The notes: generated from the letters alone by a model not told the origin. A stretch of DNA of 64,000 nt from Pseudonocardia nigra (GCF_019396355.1 NZ_JAHKRK010000003.1:1-64000), one strand, 5' to 3'; shown: positions 1 through 8,178, counted from the stretch's first letter. Translations and numbers: made by a program.

Positions 1-42
1 CCGGGGCGCGTCCAGCAGCTGACGGCCCCGGCACACACCCGG

Positions 43-98
43 TCGGGACGGCACACAGCGCCGGCGGTGGGTGCCGTCCCGACGCGCTGTGTGCCGTC
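43..98. repeat. Overlapping, mutually exclusive inverted repeats before selA
   Basis: Two perfect stems share bases 47-55. Bases 43-55 pair with 71-83 (13 bp), and bases 47-61 pair with 84-98 (15 bp, arm GACGGCACACAGCGC). They cannot form together, which is the geometry of an attenuator, but they also resemble the terminator-like intergenic hairpins elsewhere in the window, for example 23483-23556. The region lies 50-110 bases before the likely selA start. Function is inferred. Confidence 0.6.
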
Positions 99-150
99 GG
101 TGATCCACCGCGCCGGGCGGGCCGAGGGGCGCGATCGTAGGGTGGTGGCC

Positions 151-1506
151 GTGAGCGTCGTCGATCCCCGACGGCGGGTGCCGCGCACCGACGCCGTGCT
201 GGCCGAGCCGCAGGTGGCCGCCGCGAGCGCGCGGCTCGGGCGCGGGCTGGTCAAGGCCGCCGTCGCCGCTGCACAGGAGCGGGCCCGGCGGGGGGAGCTG
301 CCCGCCGAGCACGACGCCGTCGTCGAGGCGGTGCTGGACGCGCTGCCGTCCGCCGCCACCGGGCTGCGCCCGGTCCTCAACGCCACCGGCGTGCTCCTGC
401 ACACGAACCTGGGCCGCGCGCCGCTGTCACAGGCGGCCCGGGCCGCGCTCGACCTCGCCGCCGGCACCTGCGACGTCGAGCTCGACCTCGCCACCGGCGG
501 CCGCGGCAGCCGTGGCGCCTCTGCGATCGAGGCGTTGCTCGCCGCCGTCCCCGGCGCGGCCGCCGCGCACCTCGTCAACAACGGCGCCGCAGCACTCGCC
601 ATGGCCGCGATGGCGCTGGCCACGGGCACCGTTGACGGGCGCTCCCCTGACGCTGTGCGCCGGGAGATCGTCATCGCCCGCGGCGAGCTCGTCGAGATCG
701 GCGACGGCTTCCGCATCCCCGAGCTGTTGACGGCCACCGGTGCGCGGCTGCGCGAGGTCGGCACGACGAACCGGGTACGCCGCGACGACTACGCGGCCGC
801 GATCGGCGAGCAGACCGCGTTCGTTCTCAAGGTCCACCCGTCGAACTTCCGGATCACCGGCTTCACCCGCTCGGCGGGCATCGAGGAGCTCACCGGCCTC
901 GGGGTGCCGGTGGTGGAGGACATCGGGTCCGGCCTGCTCGCCCCGCACCCGCTGCTGCCCGACGAGCCCGACGCCGCCACCGCGCTCGCCCAGGGCGCCA
1001 CCCTCGTCACCGCATCCGGCGACAAGCTCCTCGGCGGACCGCAGGCCGGGCTGCTGCTCGGCGCACCGGGTGAGGGCGCCGAGCTGGTGCAGCGGATCCG
1101 GCGCCACCCGCTGGCCCGCGCGATGCGGGTGGACAAGCTCACCCTCGCCGCGTTCGAGGCGACCCTCCGCGGCCCGGTCCCGCCCACCCGGGTCGCCCTC
1201 GACGCGGATGCCGGGGCCCTGCGCGCCCGGGCGCAGCGCCTGGCCGCCCGGCTCGTCGCGCATGGAGTCGACGCCACCGCCGTCGACTCCGTGGCGACCG
1301 TCGGCGGCGGCGGGGCGCCCGGCGTCACGCTGCCCAGCGCCGCTGTCGCCCTGCCCGAACGGTTCGCCGCCGCGCTGCGGGCGGGCGACCCGGCCGTGCT
1401 CGGGCGCCTCGAACACGGCCGTTGCCTGCTCGACCTGCGCGCGCTCACCCCCGAGGCCGACGAGGAGCTCGCGGCCGCCGTACTGAAGGCGCACCATGCC
1501 GACTGA
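151..1506 (+). CDS. selA: L-seryl-tRNA(Sec) selenium transferase SelA
   Basis: PLP-dependent enzyme that converts Ser-tRNA(Sec) to Sec-tRNA(Sec) using selenophosphate, in the cytoplasm. The protein shows the family's N-terminal LRPVLNATGVLLHTNLGRAP segment, the HLVNNGAAA loop and the PLP lysine in SGDKLLGG. With the GTG at 151 as start this is Lys-292, close to Lys-295 of the E. coli enzyme, and the length (451 aa) fits the family. The frame is open back to 67, but the extra N-terminal residues are low-complexity and cross the upstream inverted repeat; GTG at 142 or 145 is also possible. The stop overlaps the selB start by 11 bases, so the two are surely co-transcribed. No selD, selC or selenoprotein gene is visible here. 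Confidence 0.93.
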   Translation: MSVVDPRRRVPRTDAVLAEPQVAAASARLGRGLVKAAVAAAQERARRGELPAEHDAVVEAVLDALPSAATGLRPVLNATGVLLHTNLGRAPLSQAARAALDLAAGTCDVELDLATGGRGSRGASAIEALLAAVPGAAAAHLVNNGAAALAMAAMALATGTVDGRSPDAVRREIVIARGELVEIGDGFRIPELLTATGARLREVGTTNRVRRDDYAAAIGEQTAFVLKVHPSNFRITGFTRSAGIEELTGLGVPVVEDIGSGLLAPHPLLPDEPDAATALAQGATLVTASGDKLLGGPQAGLLLGAPGEGAELVQRIRRHPLARAMRVDKLTLAAFEATLRGPVPPTRVALDADAGALRARAQRLAARLVAHGVDATAVDSVATVGGGGAPGVTLPSAAVALPERFAAALRAGDPAVLGRLEHGRCLLDLRALTPEADEELAAAVLKAHHAD

Positions 1507-3340
1507 CGGCCGTCGGCACGCCGTGGTCGCGACGGCGGGGCACGTCGACCACGGCAAGTCCACGCTGGTCCGGGCGCTCACCGGGATGGAGCCCGACCGG
1601 TGGGCCGAGGAACGGCGCCGCGGCATGACCATCGACCTGGGCTTCGCCTGGACGGAGCTGCCGTCGGGCGGCACGGTCGCGTTCGTCGACGTCCCCGGCC
1701 ACGAGCGGTTCGTCACGACCATGCTCGCCGGCGTCGGCCCGGTCCCGGCCGCACTGCTCGTCGTGGCCGCCGACGAGGGCTGGATGCCGCAGTCCGCCGA
1801 GCACGTCGACGCGCTCGCGGCGCTCGGCGTCCGCGACGGCCTGCTGGTGATCACCCGCAGCGATCTGATGGAGCCGGAGCTCGCCCGCGACGAGGCCCGC
1901 GCGCACCTCGCCGGTACCCCGCTCGCCGACGTGCCCGCGGTGTGCGTCTCGGCCACCACGGGCACCGGGATGGACGCTCTGCGCGCCGCGCTGGACGACC
2001 TCGTCGCCCGCCTCCCCGGCCCGGACGCGGGCGCGGACGTGCGGCTGTGGGTCGACCGCGCCTTCACCATCCGGGGAGCGGGCACCGTCGTCACCGGCAC
2101 GCTCGGGGCGGGGCGGATCCGGGTGGACGACGAGCTCGAGCTGGCCTCGGCCGAGGGCACCCGGCGGGTGGCGGTGCGCGGGCTGCAGAGCCTCGGCGCG
2201 CCGGTCGACGAGGCGCGCGGGGTGGCCAGGGTGGCGGTGAACCTGCGCGGCCTGCCCAAGGACGCGGTGGCCAGGGGTGACGTCCTGCTCGGTCCGGGCG
2301 CGTGGCTCACCACGGACCTGGTCGACGTGCGTTGCCACGGCCTGCGCACGGACACGGGCGCCGAACCGGCCGCGTTCCCGGAGGAGCTGACCCTGCACAT
2401 CGGCGCGGCGGCCGTCGTCGCACGCGTGCGGCCGCTGGGCGGCGACACGGCCCGGCTGCGGCTGCGACACCCGCTGCCGCTGCGCATCGGCGACCGCGCG
2501 GTGCTGCGCGACCCGGGACGGCGCGAGGTCGCCGCGGGCGTCACCGTCCTCGACGTCCGGCCGCCCCCGCTTCGCAGGAGGGGCGCTGCGGCGCGGCGGG
2601 CCGCCGAGCTGACGGAGATGGCGAGCGTCGCGTCGGCGGTGGGCGAGCTCGCCCGGCGCGGGATCGCCCGCCGCGCCGACCTCGTCGCGATGGGTGTGCC
2701 CCTCGAGGAGCTCGACGCCCTCGCGCACGCCGGCACCCCGGCCGCGGCGGGCTGGCTGGTCGACCCGGCGCTGGCGGTGCAGCTCACGGCCCGGCTGGCC
2801 GCCGCCGTCGCCGAGCACGACGCCGCCGACCCGCTCGACCCCGGGCTGCCCACGGAGGCGGCGCGGCGGGCGGTCGGGCTCCCGGAGCCGCGGCTGGTCG
2901 AGGCCGTGCTGCGCCACGCCGCCCGCGTTGGTCCGGATCCGGGGCTGGCCCTTCGCGACGGCCGCGTCACGCGCTCGGCCGGGGCCGGGCTGCCGGCAGC
3001 GGTCCGGGCCGGCCTGGACGTCCTGCGTGCCGACCTCGAGCGCGCCCCGTTCGCCGCGCCGGAGGCCGGCAGGCTCGCCGAGCTCGGCCTCGGGCCGCGC
3101 CAGCTCGGGTCCCTGGTCAAGGCAGGTGAGCTGCTGCGGGTCGCCGACGGCGTCGTGCTGCTCCCCGGGGCGGACGCGCGCGCCGTCGAGGTGCTCTCCG
3201 GTCTCGGCCCCGAGTTCACCCTCAGCGCGGCCCGGCAGGCGCTGGGCACGAGCAGGCGCGTCGCCGTGCCACTGCTCGAGCTGCTCGCCCGCACCGGTCG
3301 CACCGTCCGAACCGCGGAGGGGACGCATCGGCTGGCATAG
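1496..3340 (+). CDS. selB: Selenocysteine-specific elongation factor SelB
   Basis: GTPase that delivers Sec-tRNA(Sec) to UGA codons followed by a SECIS hairpin. Residues 15-23 are the P-loop GHVDHGKST; RGMTIDLGF (switch I) and DVPGHERFV (G3) follow. The G4 position reads ITRSDL rather than NKxD, as in several bacterial SelBs. Domains II/III occupy about 175-350 and the C-terminal half carries the winged-helix repeats that bind SECIS RNA. At 614 aa it has the length of E. coli SelB. The ATG lies inside the selA 3' end, so translational coupling is likely. The presence of selAB implies that the genome encodes at least one selenoprotein, typically a formate dehydrogenase, outside this window. 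Confidence 0.95.
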   Translation: MPTDGRRHAVVATAGHVDHGKSTLVRALTGMEPDRWAEERRRGMTIDLGFAWTELPSGGTVAFVDVPGHERFVTTMLAGVGPVPAALLVVAADEGWMPQSAEHVDALAALGVRDGLLVITRSDLMEPELARDEARAHLAGTPLADVPAVCVSATTGTGMDALRAALDDLVARLPGPDAGADVRLWVDRAFTIRGAGTVVTGTLGAGRIRVDDELELASAEGTRRVAVRGLQSLGAPVDEARGVARVAVNLRGLPKDAVARGDVLLGPGAWLTTDLVDVRCHGLRTDTGAEPAAFPEELTLHIGAAAVVARVRPLGGDTARLRLRHPLPLRIGDRAVLRDPGRREVAAGVTVLDVRPPPLRRRGAAARRAAELTEMASVASAVGELARRGIARRADLVAMGVPLEELDALAHAGTPAAAGWLVDPALAVQLTARLAAAVAEHDAADPLDPGLPTEAARRAVGLPEPRLVEAVLRHAARVGPDPGLALRDGRVTRSAGAGLPAAVRAGLDVLRADLERAPFAAPEAGRLAELGLGPRQLGSLVKAGELLRVADGVVLLPGADARAVEVLSGLGPEFTLSAARQALGTSRRVAVPLLELLARTGRTVRTAEGTHRLA

Positions 3341-3394
3341 GGCGCGAGTTCCCGGGTACCGATGCTTGAAGTGGCAGATCGCGGCGCGGAGCCC

Positions 3395-3400
3395 TACCGT
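3395..3400 (+). promoter_or_regulatory. -10 hexamer, leaderless pattern, STAS gene
   Basis: TACCGT lies 8 bases before the ATG at 3409, one of many TANNNT-N6-8-start arrangements in the window. No clear -35 is seen. Confidence 0.45.
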
Positions 3401-3408
3401 GAGCCCCG

Positions 3409-3816
3409 ATGTCCGAGACCCGTGAGAACCTGCCGTCCGGCCCCTCGTCGATCCCACGCGGGGGGGACGTCGACGACCAGATCGGGCTCGTCACGTCCCA
3501 CCCTGATGAGGGCCAGGTCGTGATCGAGGTCGCCGGTGAGGTCGACATGCTCACCTCGCCGCAGCTGCGTGGCGCCGTGCTGGAGCAGTTCGAGGCGGGT
3601 GCCGGGCTCGTGGTCCTCGGCCTGGACGGGGTCACGTTCCTGGGCACGAGCGGTCTGGCCGTCCTCATCGAGGTCCGGGAGGCGGCGCAGAACACCGGGG
3701 TCACCCTGCGGTTGGCCTGCACGGCACGGCGGGTGCTGCGGCCGCTGACGATCGCCGGGCTCATCCCACTCTTCGACATCCACGACACGGTCGACCAGGC
3801 GTTGACCGCCGCCTGA
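3409..3816 (+). CDS. STAS-domain anti-sigma factor antagonist
   Basis: RsbV/SpoIIAA-like protein of 135 aa. After about 25 unstructured residues a STAS domain follows (about 28-130), with VIEVAGEVDMLTSPQLR and the switch helix VTFLGTSGLAVLIEV; Ser-81 is the expected phosphorylation site. In this family the unphosphorylated antagonist traps an RsbW-type kinase and frees a sigma factor. It is not next to a kinase gene, but a full partner-switch module (5.2-9.4 kb) lies close by, so it may be an additional input to that switch; this is inference. Selection of ATG 3409 is supported by the nearby -10. Confidence 0.88.
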   Translation: MSETRENLPSGPSSIPRGGDVDDQIGLVTSHPDEGQVVIEVAGEVDMLTSPQLRGAVLEQFEAGAGLVVLGLDGVTFLGTSGLAVLIEVREAAQNTGVTLRLACTARRVLRPLTIAGLIPLFDIHDTVDQALTAA

Positions 3817-3827
3817 TCGCCCCACCG

Positions 3828-3851
3828 CGGATGTGACCTGCGTCACATCCG
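3828..3851. promoter_or_regulatory. CRP/GlxR-like palindrome upstream of whiD-type gene
   Basis: A perfect 10-bp inverted repeat with a 4-base centre. Its core at 3832-3847, TGTGACCTGCGTCACA, matches the CRP-family consensus TGTGA-N6-TCACA at every defined position. It lies 12 bases after the STAS gene stop and about 245 bases before the WhiB-family start. There is no T tract, so a plain terminator role is less favoured, though not excluded. Confidence 0.6.
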
Positions 3852-4093
3852 AGGGCCGGCCCGCTCCGCCTCGGACGTCGGTCCGCACCGGGCGTCGCGC
3901 GCCGATGCCTGTCGTGAGCTGCCCGAACGCCGCGGGTTCTGCAGGGGGGTACCGCTGCATCGTCCGCACCCCCGCGGCGCGTCCGCACCGCCGCGCGACC
4001 CCTGCGTCCGCGGCGGCGTTTGGCGGCGCAACGAGCAGGGAACGAGCACCTCGATCGCCCGGTGCGCCGGGCACGAGCGGACAAGAGGTGACG

Positions 4094-4387
4094 ATGAGCG
4101 ACGTTTCCCGGCTTCCCGGCCCCATGGACCACGCATGGCAGTGGCAGCGCCTCGGGTCCTGCCGTGGAATGGACAGCGCGGTGTTCTTCCACCCGGACGG
4201 CGAGCGCAACCCTTCCCGGGCCAGGCGGACCGCGCAGGCCAAGGAGGTCTGCCACCGCTGCCCGGTGATCGAGCAGTGCCGCGAGTTCGCCCTGCAGACC
4301 CGGGAGCCGTTCGGGGTGTGGGGTGGCCTCGCCGAGGCGGAGCGCCGGGTGATCCTCGAGCAGCGCGGGATCGCGATCGCCAGCTGA
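4094..4387 (+). CDS. whiD: WhiB-family Fe-S regulator, WhiD/WhiB3 type
   Basis: 97-aa WhiB-like protein. The four [4Fe-4S] cysteines are C23, C53, C56 and C62 (CxxCxxxxxC spacing in the last three), followed by the GVWGG turn at 74-78 and a basic C-terminal stretch. The N-terminus MSDVSRLPGP...W.WQ, and FFHPDGER, resemble Streptomyces WhiD and mycobacterial WhiB3, which sense redox/NO and act through SigA region 4. The reading frame is open upstream to 3833, but that part has no WhiB character; ATG 4094 gives the canonical length. A CRP-like palindrome lies upstream, and a strong hairpin follows the stop. Confidence 0.93.
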   Translation: MSDVSRLPGPMDHAWQWQRLGSCRGMDSAVFFHPDGERNPSRARRTAQAKEVCHRCPVIEQCREFALQTREPFGVWGGLAEAERRVILEQRGIAIAS

Positions 4388-4410
4388 CCGGGAAACCGAG
4401 CGGACGAACG

Positions 4411-4443
4411 GAAGGGGCAGGTCCCGCGGGGACCGGCCCCTTC
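4411..4443. terminator. Bidirectional terminator hairpin
   Basis: GAAGGGGC-A-GGTCCC pairs with GGGACC-G-GCCCCTTC across a 2-4 base loop. It sits between convergent genes (whiD-type on + and 4464-5063 on -). No U tract, as is usual in actinobacteria. Confidence 0.75.
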
Positions 4444-4463
4444 GTCGTGCCGGGCGGGAACGG

Positions 4464-5063
4464 TCAGGCGGGCTCGTCGCCGACCACGGACAGCTCGAGG
4501 CAGCGGTAGCGCAACAGCGGGATGCCGTAGACCTGCGCGATGCGCTGGGCGGCCCGGTGGACGACCGCCCGGCTCGGGTCGGCCGGGCCGGGGGCGGGCG
4601 CCACCCCGTACAGGCCGGGCTCCGGGTCGAAGCCGACGAGCTCGCTGAGCGCGGCGATCACGTCGCCCTCCGCGGAGCCGTCGAGGGGCTGGCGCAGGCC
4701 GAGCCGGTGCAGGTGCAGGCCGGGCAGCTCGAGCCGGGCGACGTCCTCGCGCACGTGGTCGACATCGTCGTCGTCGACGTCGTCCGCGTCGTCGTCCAGG
4801 TCGTCGTCCCACGCATCGGCCGCCGGCAGGACGCTCACCGTGCCGGGCGCGGCCACCGGTGGGTCCTCGGCGGTGACCAGCAGGTCGACGTGCGGGAAGC
4901 CCTCGACGAGCCGGGCGAGATCCGATTCCGGGCGCAACAGCTCCATCGGGCTGACGGCGACGGCCACCGCGCGCCGTCCGTGCGTGGGAACGGCAGACCG
5001 GCGGGATGCGGCCGGTACCGCAGGCGCGGAGATACCCATCTCCGGAACCGCGACCATCGACAA
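4464..5063 (-). CDS. Conserved-looking hypothetical protein
   Basis: 199 aa, function not recognised. The N-terminus is Ala/Val-rich without a convincing signal peptide. Residues about 85-110 form a very acidic linker (DDDLDDDADDVDDDD), and the C-terminal part (about 115-195) looks globular, ending in IAQVYGIPLLRYRCLELSVV. Codon use and third-position GC fit a real gene. It is convergent with the WhiD-type gene across a terminator hairpin and lies downstream of the LOV-phosphatase gene on the same strand, separated by 189 bases, so it may have its own promoter. No motif ties it to a pathway. Confidence 0.6.
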   Translation of the reverse strand: MSMVAVPEMGISAPAVPAASRRSAVPTHGRRAVAVAVSPMELLRPESDLARLVEGFPHVDLLVTAEDPPVAAPGTVSVLPAADAWDDDLDDDADDVDDDDVDHVREDVARLELPGLHLHRLGLRQPLDGSAEGDVIAALSELVGFDPEPGLYGVAPAPGPADPSRAVVHRAAQRIAQVYGIPLLRYRCLELSVVGDEPA

Positions 5064-5252
5064 GGCCTCCTTCGATGCCCTCGCCCCACCCCGAGGCGCT
5101 GGTCCTGACGCTGAGTGAACCGTCCGGACCGGGTCGGGTATTCGCCCGGTGGCCGATGGAACGGTGAGCGGGCAACGGCGAGCCGTGAATGACCGCTACC
5201 GCCCGGTAGCCCCGTCGCCGGGTCCGCTGTCCGCTCGTTGACCGTTCGTCGT

Positions 5253-7379
5253 TCAGGAACGCAGGCGCACCGCGAGCAACGCGACGTCGTCGCGCAGCGG
5301 CGCGGGGACGCAGACCTCGAGGATGCGGTCCACCACGGTGTCGGCGGCCGCGTCCGGCGGCAGCTCGACCAGCGTCTGCTCGAGCAGCTGGGTGCGCTCG
5401 TCGGCGTCGTCGCCCGCCACGTCGGTGAGCCCGTCGGTGTAGAGCAGCAGCAGCGACCCCGGCGGGCAGCGCAGCGTGGCCTCCGTGCGGCCGAGGCCCG
5501 CCCGCCGTCCCAACCCGCGGACCGCCCCGATCATGGGTGAGCGGTACTCCTCCAGCCGCCGCAGCGCGCCGTCGGGGCGCAGCAGCAGCGGGGCGGGGTG
5601 CCCCGCGTTCGCGTACCGCAGCAGCCGCTCCCCCGTCGCGTCGGGCGGCTCGAGTCGGGCGTAGACGGCGGTGGCCATCGCAGCGGTCTCCAGGCCCTGC
5701 ACCAGCTGATCGCACCGGTCGAGCACCGAGCCGGGCGCCCCGCCGTCCCACGCGAAGGACCGGACGACGGCGCGCAGCTGGCCCATCGCCGCCGCCGCGC
5801 GCAGGTCGTGGCCGACCACGTCGCCGACCGTGAGCCCGATGGCTCCGTCGGGCAGGTCCAGCACGTCGTACCAGTCCCCGCCCACCTGGTTGCCGTCGAC
5901 GCCCACCAGGTAGCGGGCCGCGGTCTGCACCCCGTCGACGTCGGGCACGGCGGGCAACAGGCTGCGCTGCAGCGTGACGGCCGCGGCGTGCTCGGCCTCG
6001 TAGAGCCGCGCGTTGTCGACGGCGAGCGCGGCCCGGCCGGCGAGGTCGGTGGCCAGGTGCAGGTCACGCGGCCCGTACCGGCGCCCGTACGGGTGCTGGG
6101 TGACCAGCGTGAGCGCGCCGAGCACCCGCCCGCGGGCCCGCATCGGCACCACCATCGCCGAGCGCAGCCGCAGCTCGTCGTACACCGCGGCCGCGGCGGG
6201 CTCGCCCGGGTAGCGGTCGGTGCCGCGCTCGGGCAGCTCGGGGTCCAGCAGCGCCTGCTCGCCGCCGAGCACGTCCCCGGTGCGGCTGCCGTCGCCCACC
6301 TGGTAGCCGCGCACCGCGCCGAGCTCGCGCAGCAGCACCTCGTCATCCGGGTCCCGGCCGGCCACCGCCACCCGCTGCGCGAGCGCGGACCCGGGGCGGT
6401 CCAGCAGGTCGACGGCGCACAGGTCGGCCAGCTGCGGCACCACACTGCGCGCGAGCCGCTCACAGGCGTCGGTGACGTCGAGGGCGCCGGTCATGCGGGT
6501 GGTGGCCTCCGCGAGCAGCCGCAGCCGGGACCGCGCCTCCTCGGCCTCGGCGAGTGCGGCCGTGCGCTCCTGCTCGACGCTCACCCGCTCGGTGACGTCG
6601 TTCTGCACGCCCAGGAAGTTGACGAGATCGCCGGCGCCGTCGAACACCGGCGAGATCGACAGCTGGTTCCAGAAGGCCCGCCCGTCGCGACGGTAGTTGA
6701 GCAGCACCTCGGTGACGGGCTCGCGCCGCCGCAGCGCCTCCGCGATCCGCCGCACCGCCGCCCGGTTCGTGTTCGGGCCCTGCAGCAGCCGGCAGTTGCG
6801 CCCGACCACCTCGCCATACGGATAGCCGGTGAGGGCCTCGAACGAGGGATTGACCCAGATCAGCGGGTCGTCGGGCTGCCGGGGATCGGAGATGCTGAAC
6901 GCGGTGTCGGTGGCGACGATCGCCCGCTCGCGCAGCGCCGCCAGCCGCCGCCGGTCGCCGTGCTCGGTGCCCCGCAGCGAGAGCAGCACCACCAGCGACC
7001 GCCCCTCGTCGGCCGGCCCAGTGGGCGAGAGCGGGAACCCCGTGACCCACAGCAGCTCAGGGGCACGGTCGGCCGCGTCGCGCACCGCCACCGGCTCCCC
7101 CGCCACCGGCAACCCGCGCGCCACCAGCGCGATCGGCGAGCTGCCCGGCACCGGCAGCCCACCCAGGCCGGTGAGCCGGGCCGCCTCGCTCCAGGCGTCC
7201 ACGTCGAGCGGGAGCCGGACGTCATCACCGGTGAGCGCGACGGCCGCCGCGTTGGCCGAGACGACCCGCCGCCCCTCCAGCACGAGCACGGCGGCCGGGC
7301 CGGGCCCCAGGACGTGCAGGAGGTCACCGGCGGCCACGGTCGCGGCGCCGGCGTCCGCCGCGTTCCCGCCGTCCGCCAC
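5253..7379 (-). CDS. Blue-light LOV - GAF - SpoIIE-type PP2C phosphatase
   Basis: 708-aa soluble signalling protein. Residues about 15-140 are a divergent PAS-like region. Residues about 151-265 are a LOV domain: GRNCRLLQG places the photo-adduct cysteine at C196 with R197 and Q200, and the other flavin contacts are present (N228 in LNYRRDG, N238 in FWN, Q259 in FLGVQNDVTER). A GAF domain follows (about 285-460), then a PPM/SpoIIE phosphatase (about 470-705) with GGDWYDV, VGDVVGHDLRA, NAGHPAP, LLLYTDGLTD and DDVALL metal-site motifs. By analogy with RsbU/RsbP it should dephosphorylate a STAS antagonist; light control of that activity is inferred from the intact LOV residues. It is divergent from a STAS-RsbW-sigma operon. 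The GTG at 7379 sits 6 bases after a TAGGCT hexamer. Confidence 0.93.
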   Translation of the reverse strand: MADGGNAADAGAATVAAGDLLHVLGPGPAAVLVLEGRRVVSANAAAVALTGDDVRLPLDVDAWSEAARLTGLGGLPVPGSSPIALVARGLPVAGEPVAVRDAADRAPELLWVTGFPLSPTGPADEGRSLVVLLSLRGTEHGDRRRLAALRERAIVATDTAFSISDPRQPDDPLIWVNPSFEALTGYPYGEVVGRNCRLLQGPNTNRAAVRRIAEALRRREPVTEVLLNYRRDGRAFWNQLSISPVFDGAGDLVNFLGVQNDVTERVSVEQERTAALAEAEEARSRLRLLAEATTRMTGALDVTDACERLARSVVPQLADLCAVDLLDRPGSALAQRVAVAGRDPDDEVLLRELGAVRGYQVGDGSRTGDVLGGEQALLDPELPERGTDRYPGEPAAAAVYDELRLRSAMVVPMRARGRVLGALTLVTQHPYGRRYGPRDLHLATDLAGRAALAVDNARLYEAEHAAAVTLQRSLLPAVPDVDGVQTAARYLVGVDGNQVGGDWYDVLDLPDGAIGLTVGDVVGHDLRAAAAMGQLRAVVRSFAWDGGAPGSVLDRCDQLVQGLETAAMATAVYARLEPPDATGERLLRYANAGHPAPLLLRPDGALRRLEEYRSPMIGAVRGLGRRAGLGRTEATLRCPPGSLLLLYTDGLTDVAGDDADERTQLLEQTLVELPPDAAADTVVDRILEVCVPAPLRDDVALLAVRLRS

Positions 7380-7385
7380 TTGACC

Positions 7386-7391
7386 AGCCTA
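7386..7391 (-). promoter_or_regulatory. -10 hexamer of the LOV-phosphatase gene, abutting a MITE-like element
   Basis: On the minus strand TAGGCT precedes the GTG at 7379 by 6 bases. Its first base coincides with the first base of the terminal repeat at 7391, so any -35 would lie inside the inserted element. Confidence 0.5.
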
Positions 7392-7541
7392 GGGCGTGTC
7401 CGGTGGATCCGGGGTCGATGAACTCGGTGATCCAGGGCGTTCCTGGCAAGGCGGAGGCCCGAGCCGTCGTACCTGGCGACCACGCCGCCAGGGGCGTCCT
7501 GGGCGCCGAGGGCGCGGCCAGGGGTCCGCCGGACACGCCCT
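7391..7541. mobile_element. MITE-like element with terminal inverted repeats
   Basis: A 151-base non-coding segment whose ends are inverted copies: left AGGGCGTGTCCGGTGGATCC, right (reverse complement) starting AGGGCGTGTCCGGCGGACC. They match at 16-17 of the first 19 positions. The interior (7430-7500) contains further short inverted segments such as CCAGGGCGTTCCTGG. No transposase is encoded. A target-site duplication is not obvious. It fits a miniature inverted-repeat element mobilised in trans by an IS transposase; this is inferred from structure only. Confidence 0.65.
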
Positions 7542-7707
7542 GGGGGGACCGCAGGCGGTGCGCGCCCCCACGATCGGTCGGCCTCCGGCGGGAGTAGGGT
7601 CACAGGTGATGCGGTTGAGACCCCAGCCGCCCGACCCGGGCCCGTCCGGAGATCCGGAGGGGTCTGCCGCGATCCGGCCCGGCCCCGTCCGACCGGAGGT
7701 GGAGAAG

Positions 7708-8097
7708 ATGCCCGATCCCGCCCGGCACACTGCCGGCCCGGACGCGACGGACGAGCTGCTCGACACGCGGATCGACCGTCCCCGACCGGGCGTCGCCGTG
7801 CTCGCCGTGCACGGCGAGGTCGACACGCTCACCGCCTCGGCGTTCACGGGGGCCCTCGAGGAGCTCACCACCGCGGACGAGCCCGTCCTCGTCGTCGACC
7901 TGACGGGTGTGACGTTCCTCGCCTCCACCGGTCTCGCCGCCCTCATCCAGGCCGCCCGCCGGGCCGAGGAACGCGCGCTGAGGCTGCGGCTGGTCGCCCC
8001 GGCACGCGCGGTCCGGCGCCCGCTGGAGATCACCGGCACCGACCAGCTGTTCGAGATCCACGCCGACGTGATCGGCGCGACCGCGGGCAGCGATTGA
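7708..8097 (+). CDS. STAS-domain anti-sigma factor antagonist of the light-linked module
   Basis: 129 aa. The STAS fold spans about 28-120: VAVLAVHGEVDTLTASAF, then VVDLTGVTFLASTGLAALIQA with the phospho-acceptor Ser-73, then FEIHADV near the C-terminus. It is the likely substrate of the divergent LOV-phosphatase and of the RsbW-like kinase encoded next. ATG 7708 is preceded by GGAGGTGGAGAAG, a good ribosome site; an ATG at 7609 would add a Pro-rich tail without domain character. It is a paralogue of the STAS protein at 3409. Confidence 0.9.
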   Translation: MPDPARHTAGPDATDELLDTRIDRPRPGVAVLAVHGEVDTLTASAFTGALEELTTADEPVLVVDLTGVTFLASTGLAALIQAARRAEERALRLRLVAPARAVRRPLEITGTDQLFEIHADVIGATAGSD

Positions 8098-8133
8098 TCC
8101 CCACCCACCGGGGGTAGCAAGATGACCGATCAC

Positions 8134-8178
8134 GTGCCCAGTGCTGATGTGCCCGATACTGGTGTGCCCAGTACCACC
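8134..8178 (+). repeat. Three tandem 15-base repeats upstream of the RsbW-like gene
   Basis: GTGCCCAGTGCTGAT, GTGCCCGATACTGGT and GTGCCCAGTACCACC follow head to tail at 8134, 8149 and 8164. They end just before the AAGGAG ribosome site of the next gene. They could be translated (VPSAD-VPDTG-VPSTT) if the frame starts at 8122, or be an iterated binding site in a leader. Confidence 0.6.

Noticed and set aside
427-3303. 958-aa reading frame opposite selA-selB
   Set aside because: Shadow of the GC-rich selAB genes; low-complexity Ser/Arg/Ala composition and no domain.
3833-4093. N-terminal extension of the WhiD-type protein
   Set aside because: Open only because of high GC; it would include the CRP-like palindrome, and known WhiD proteins start at the ATG used.
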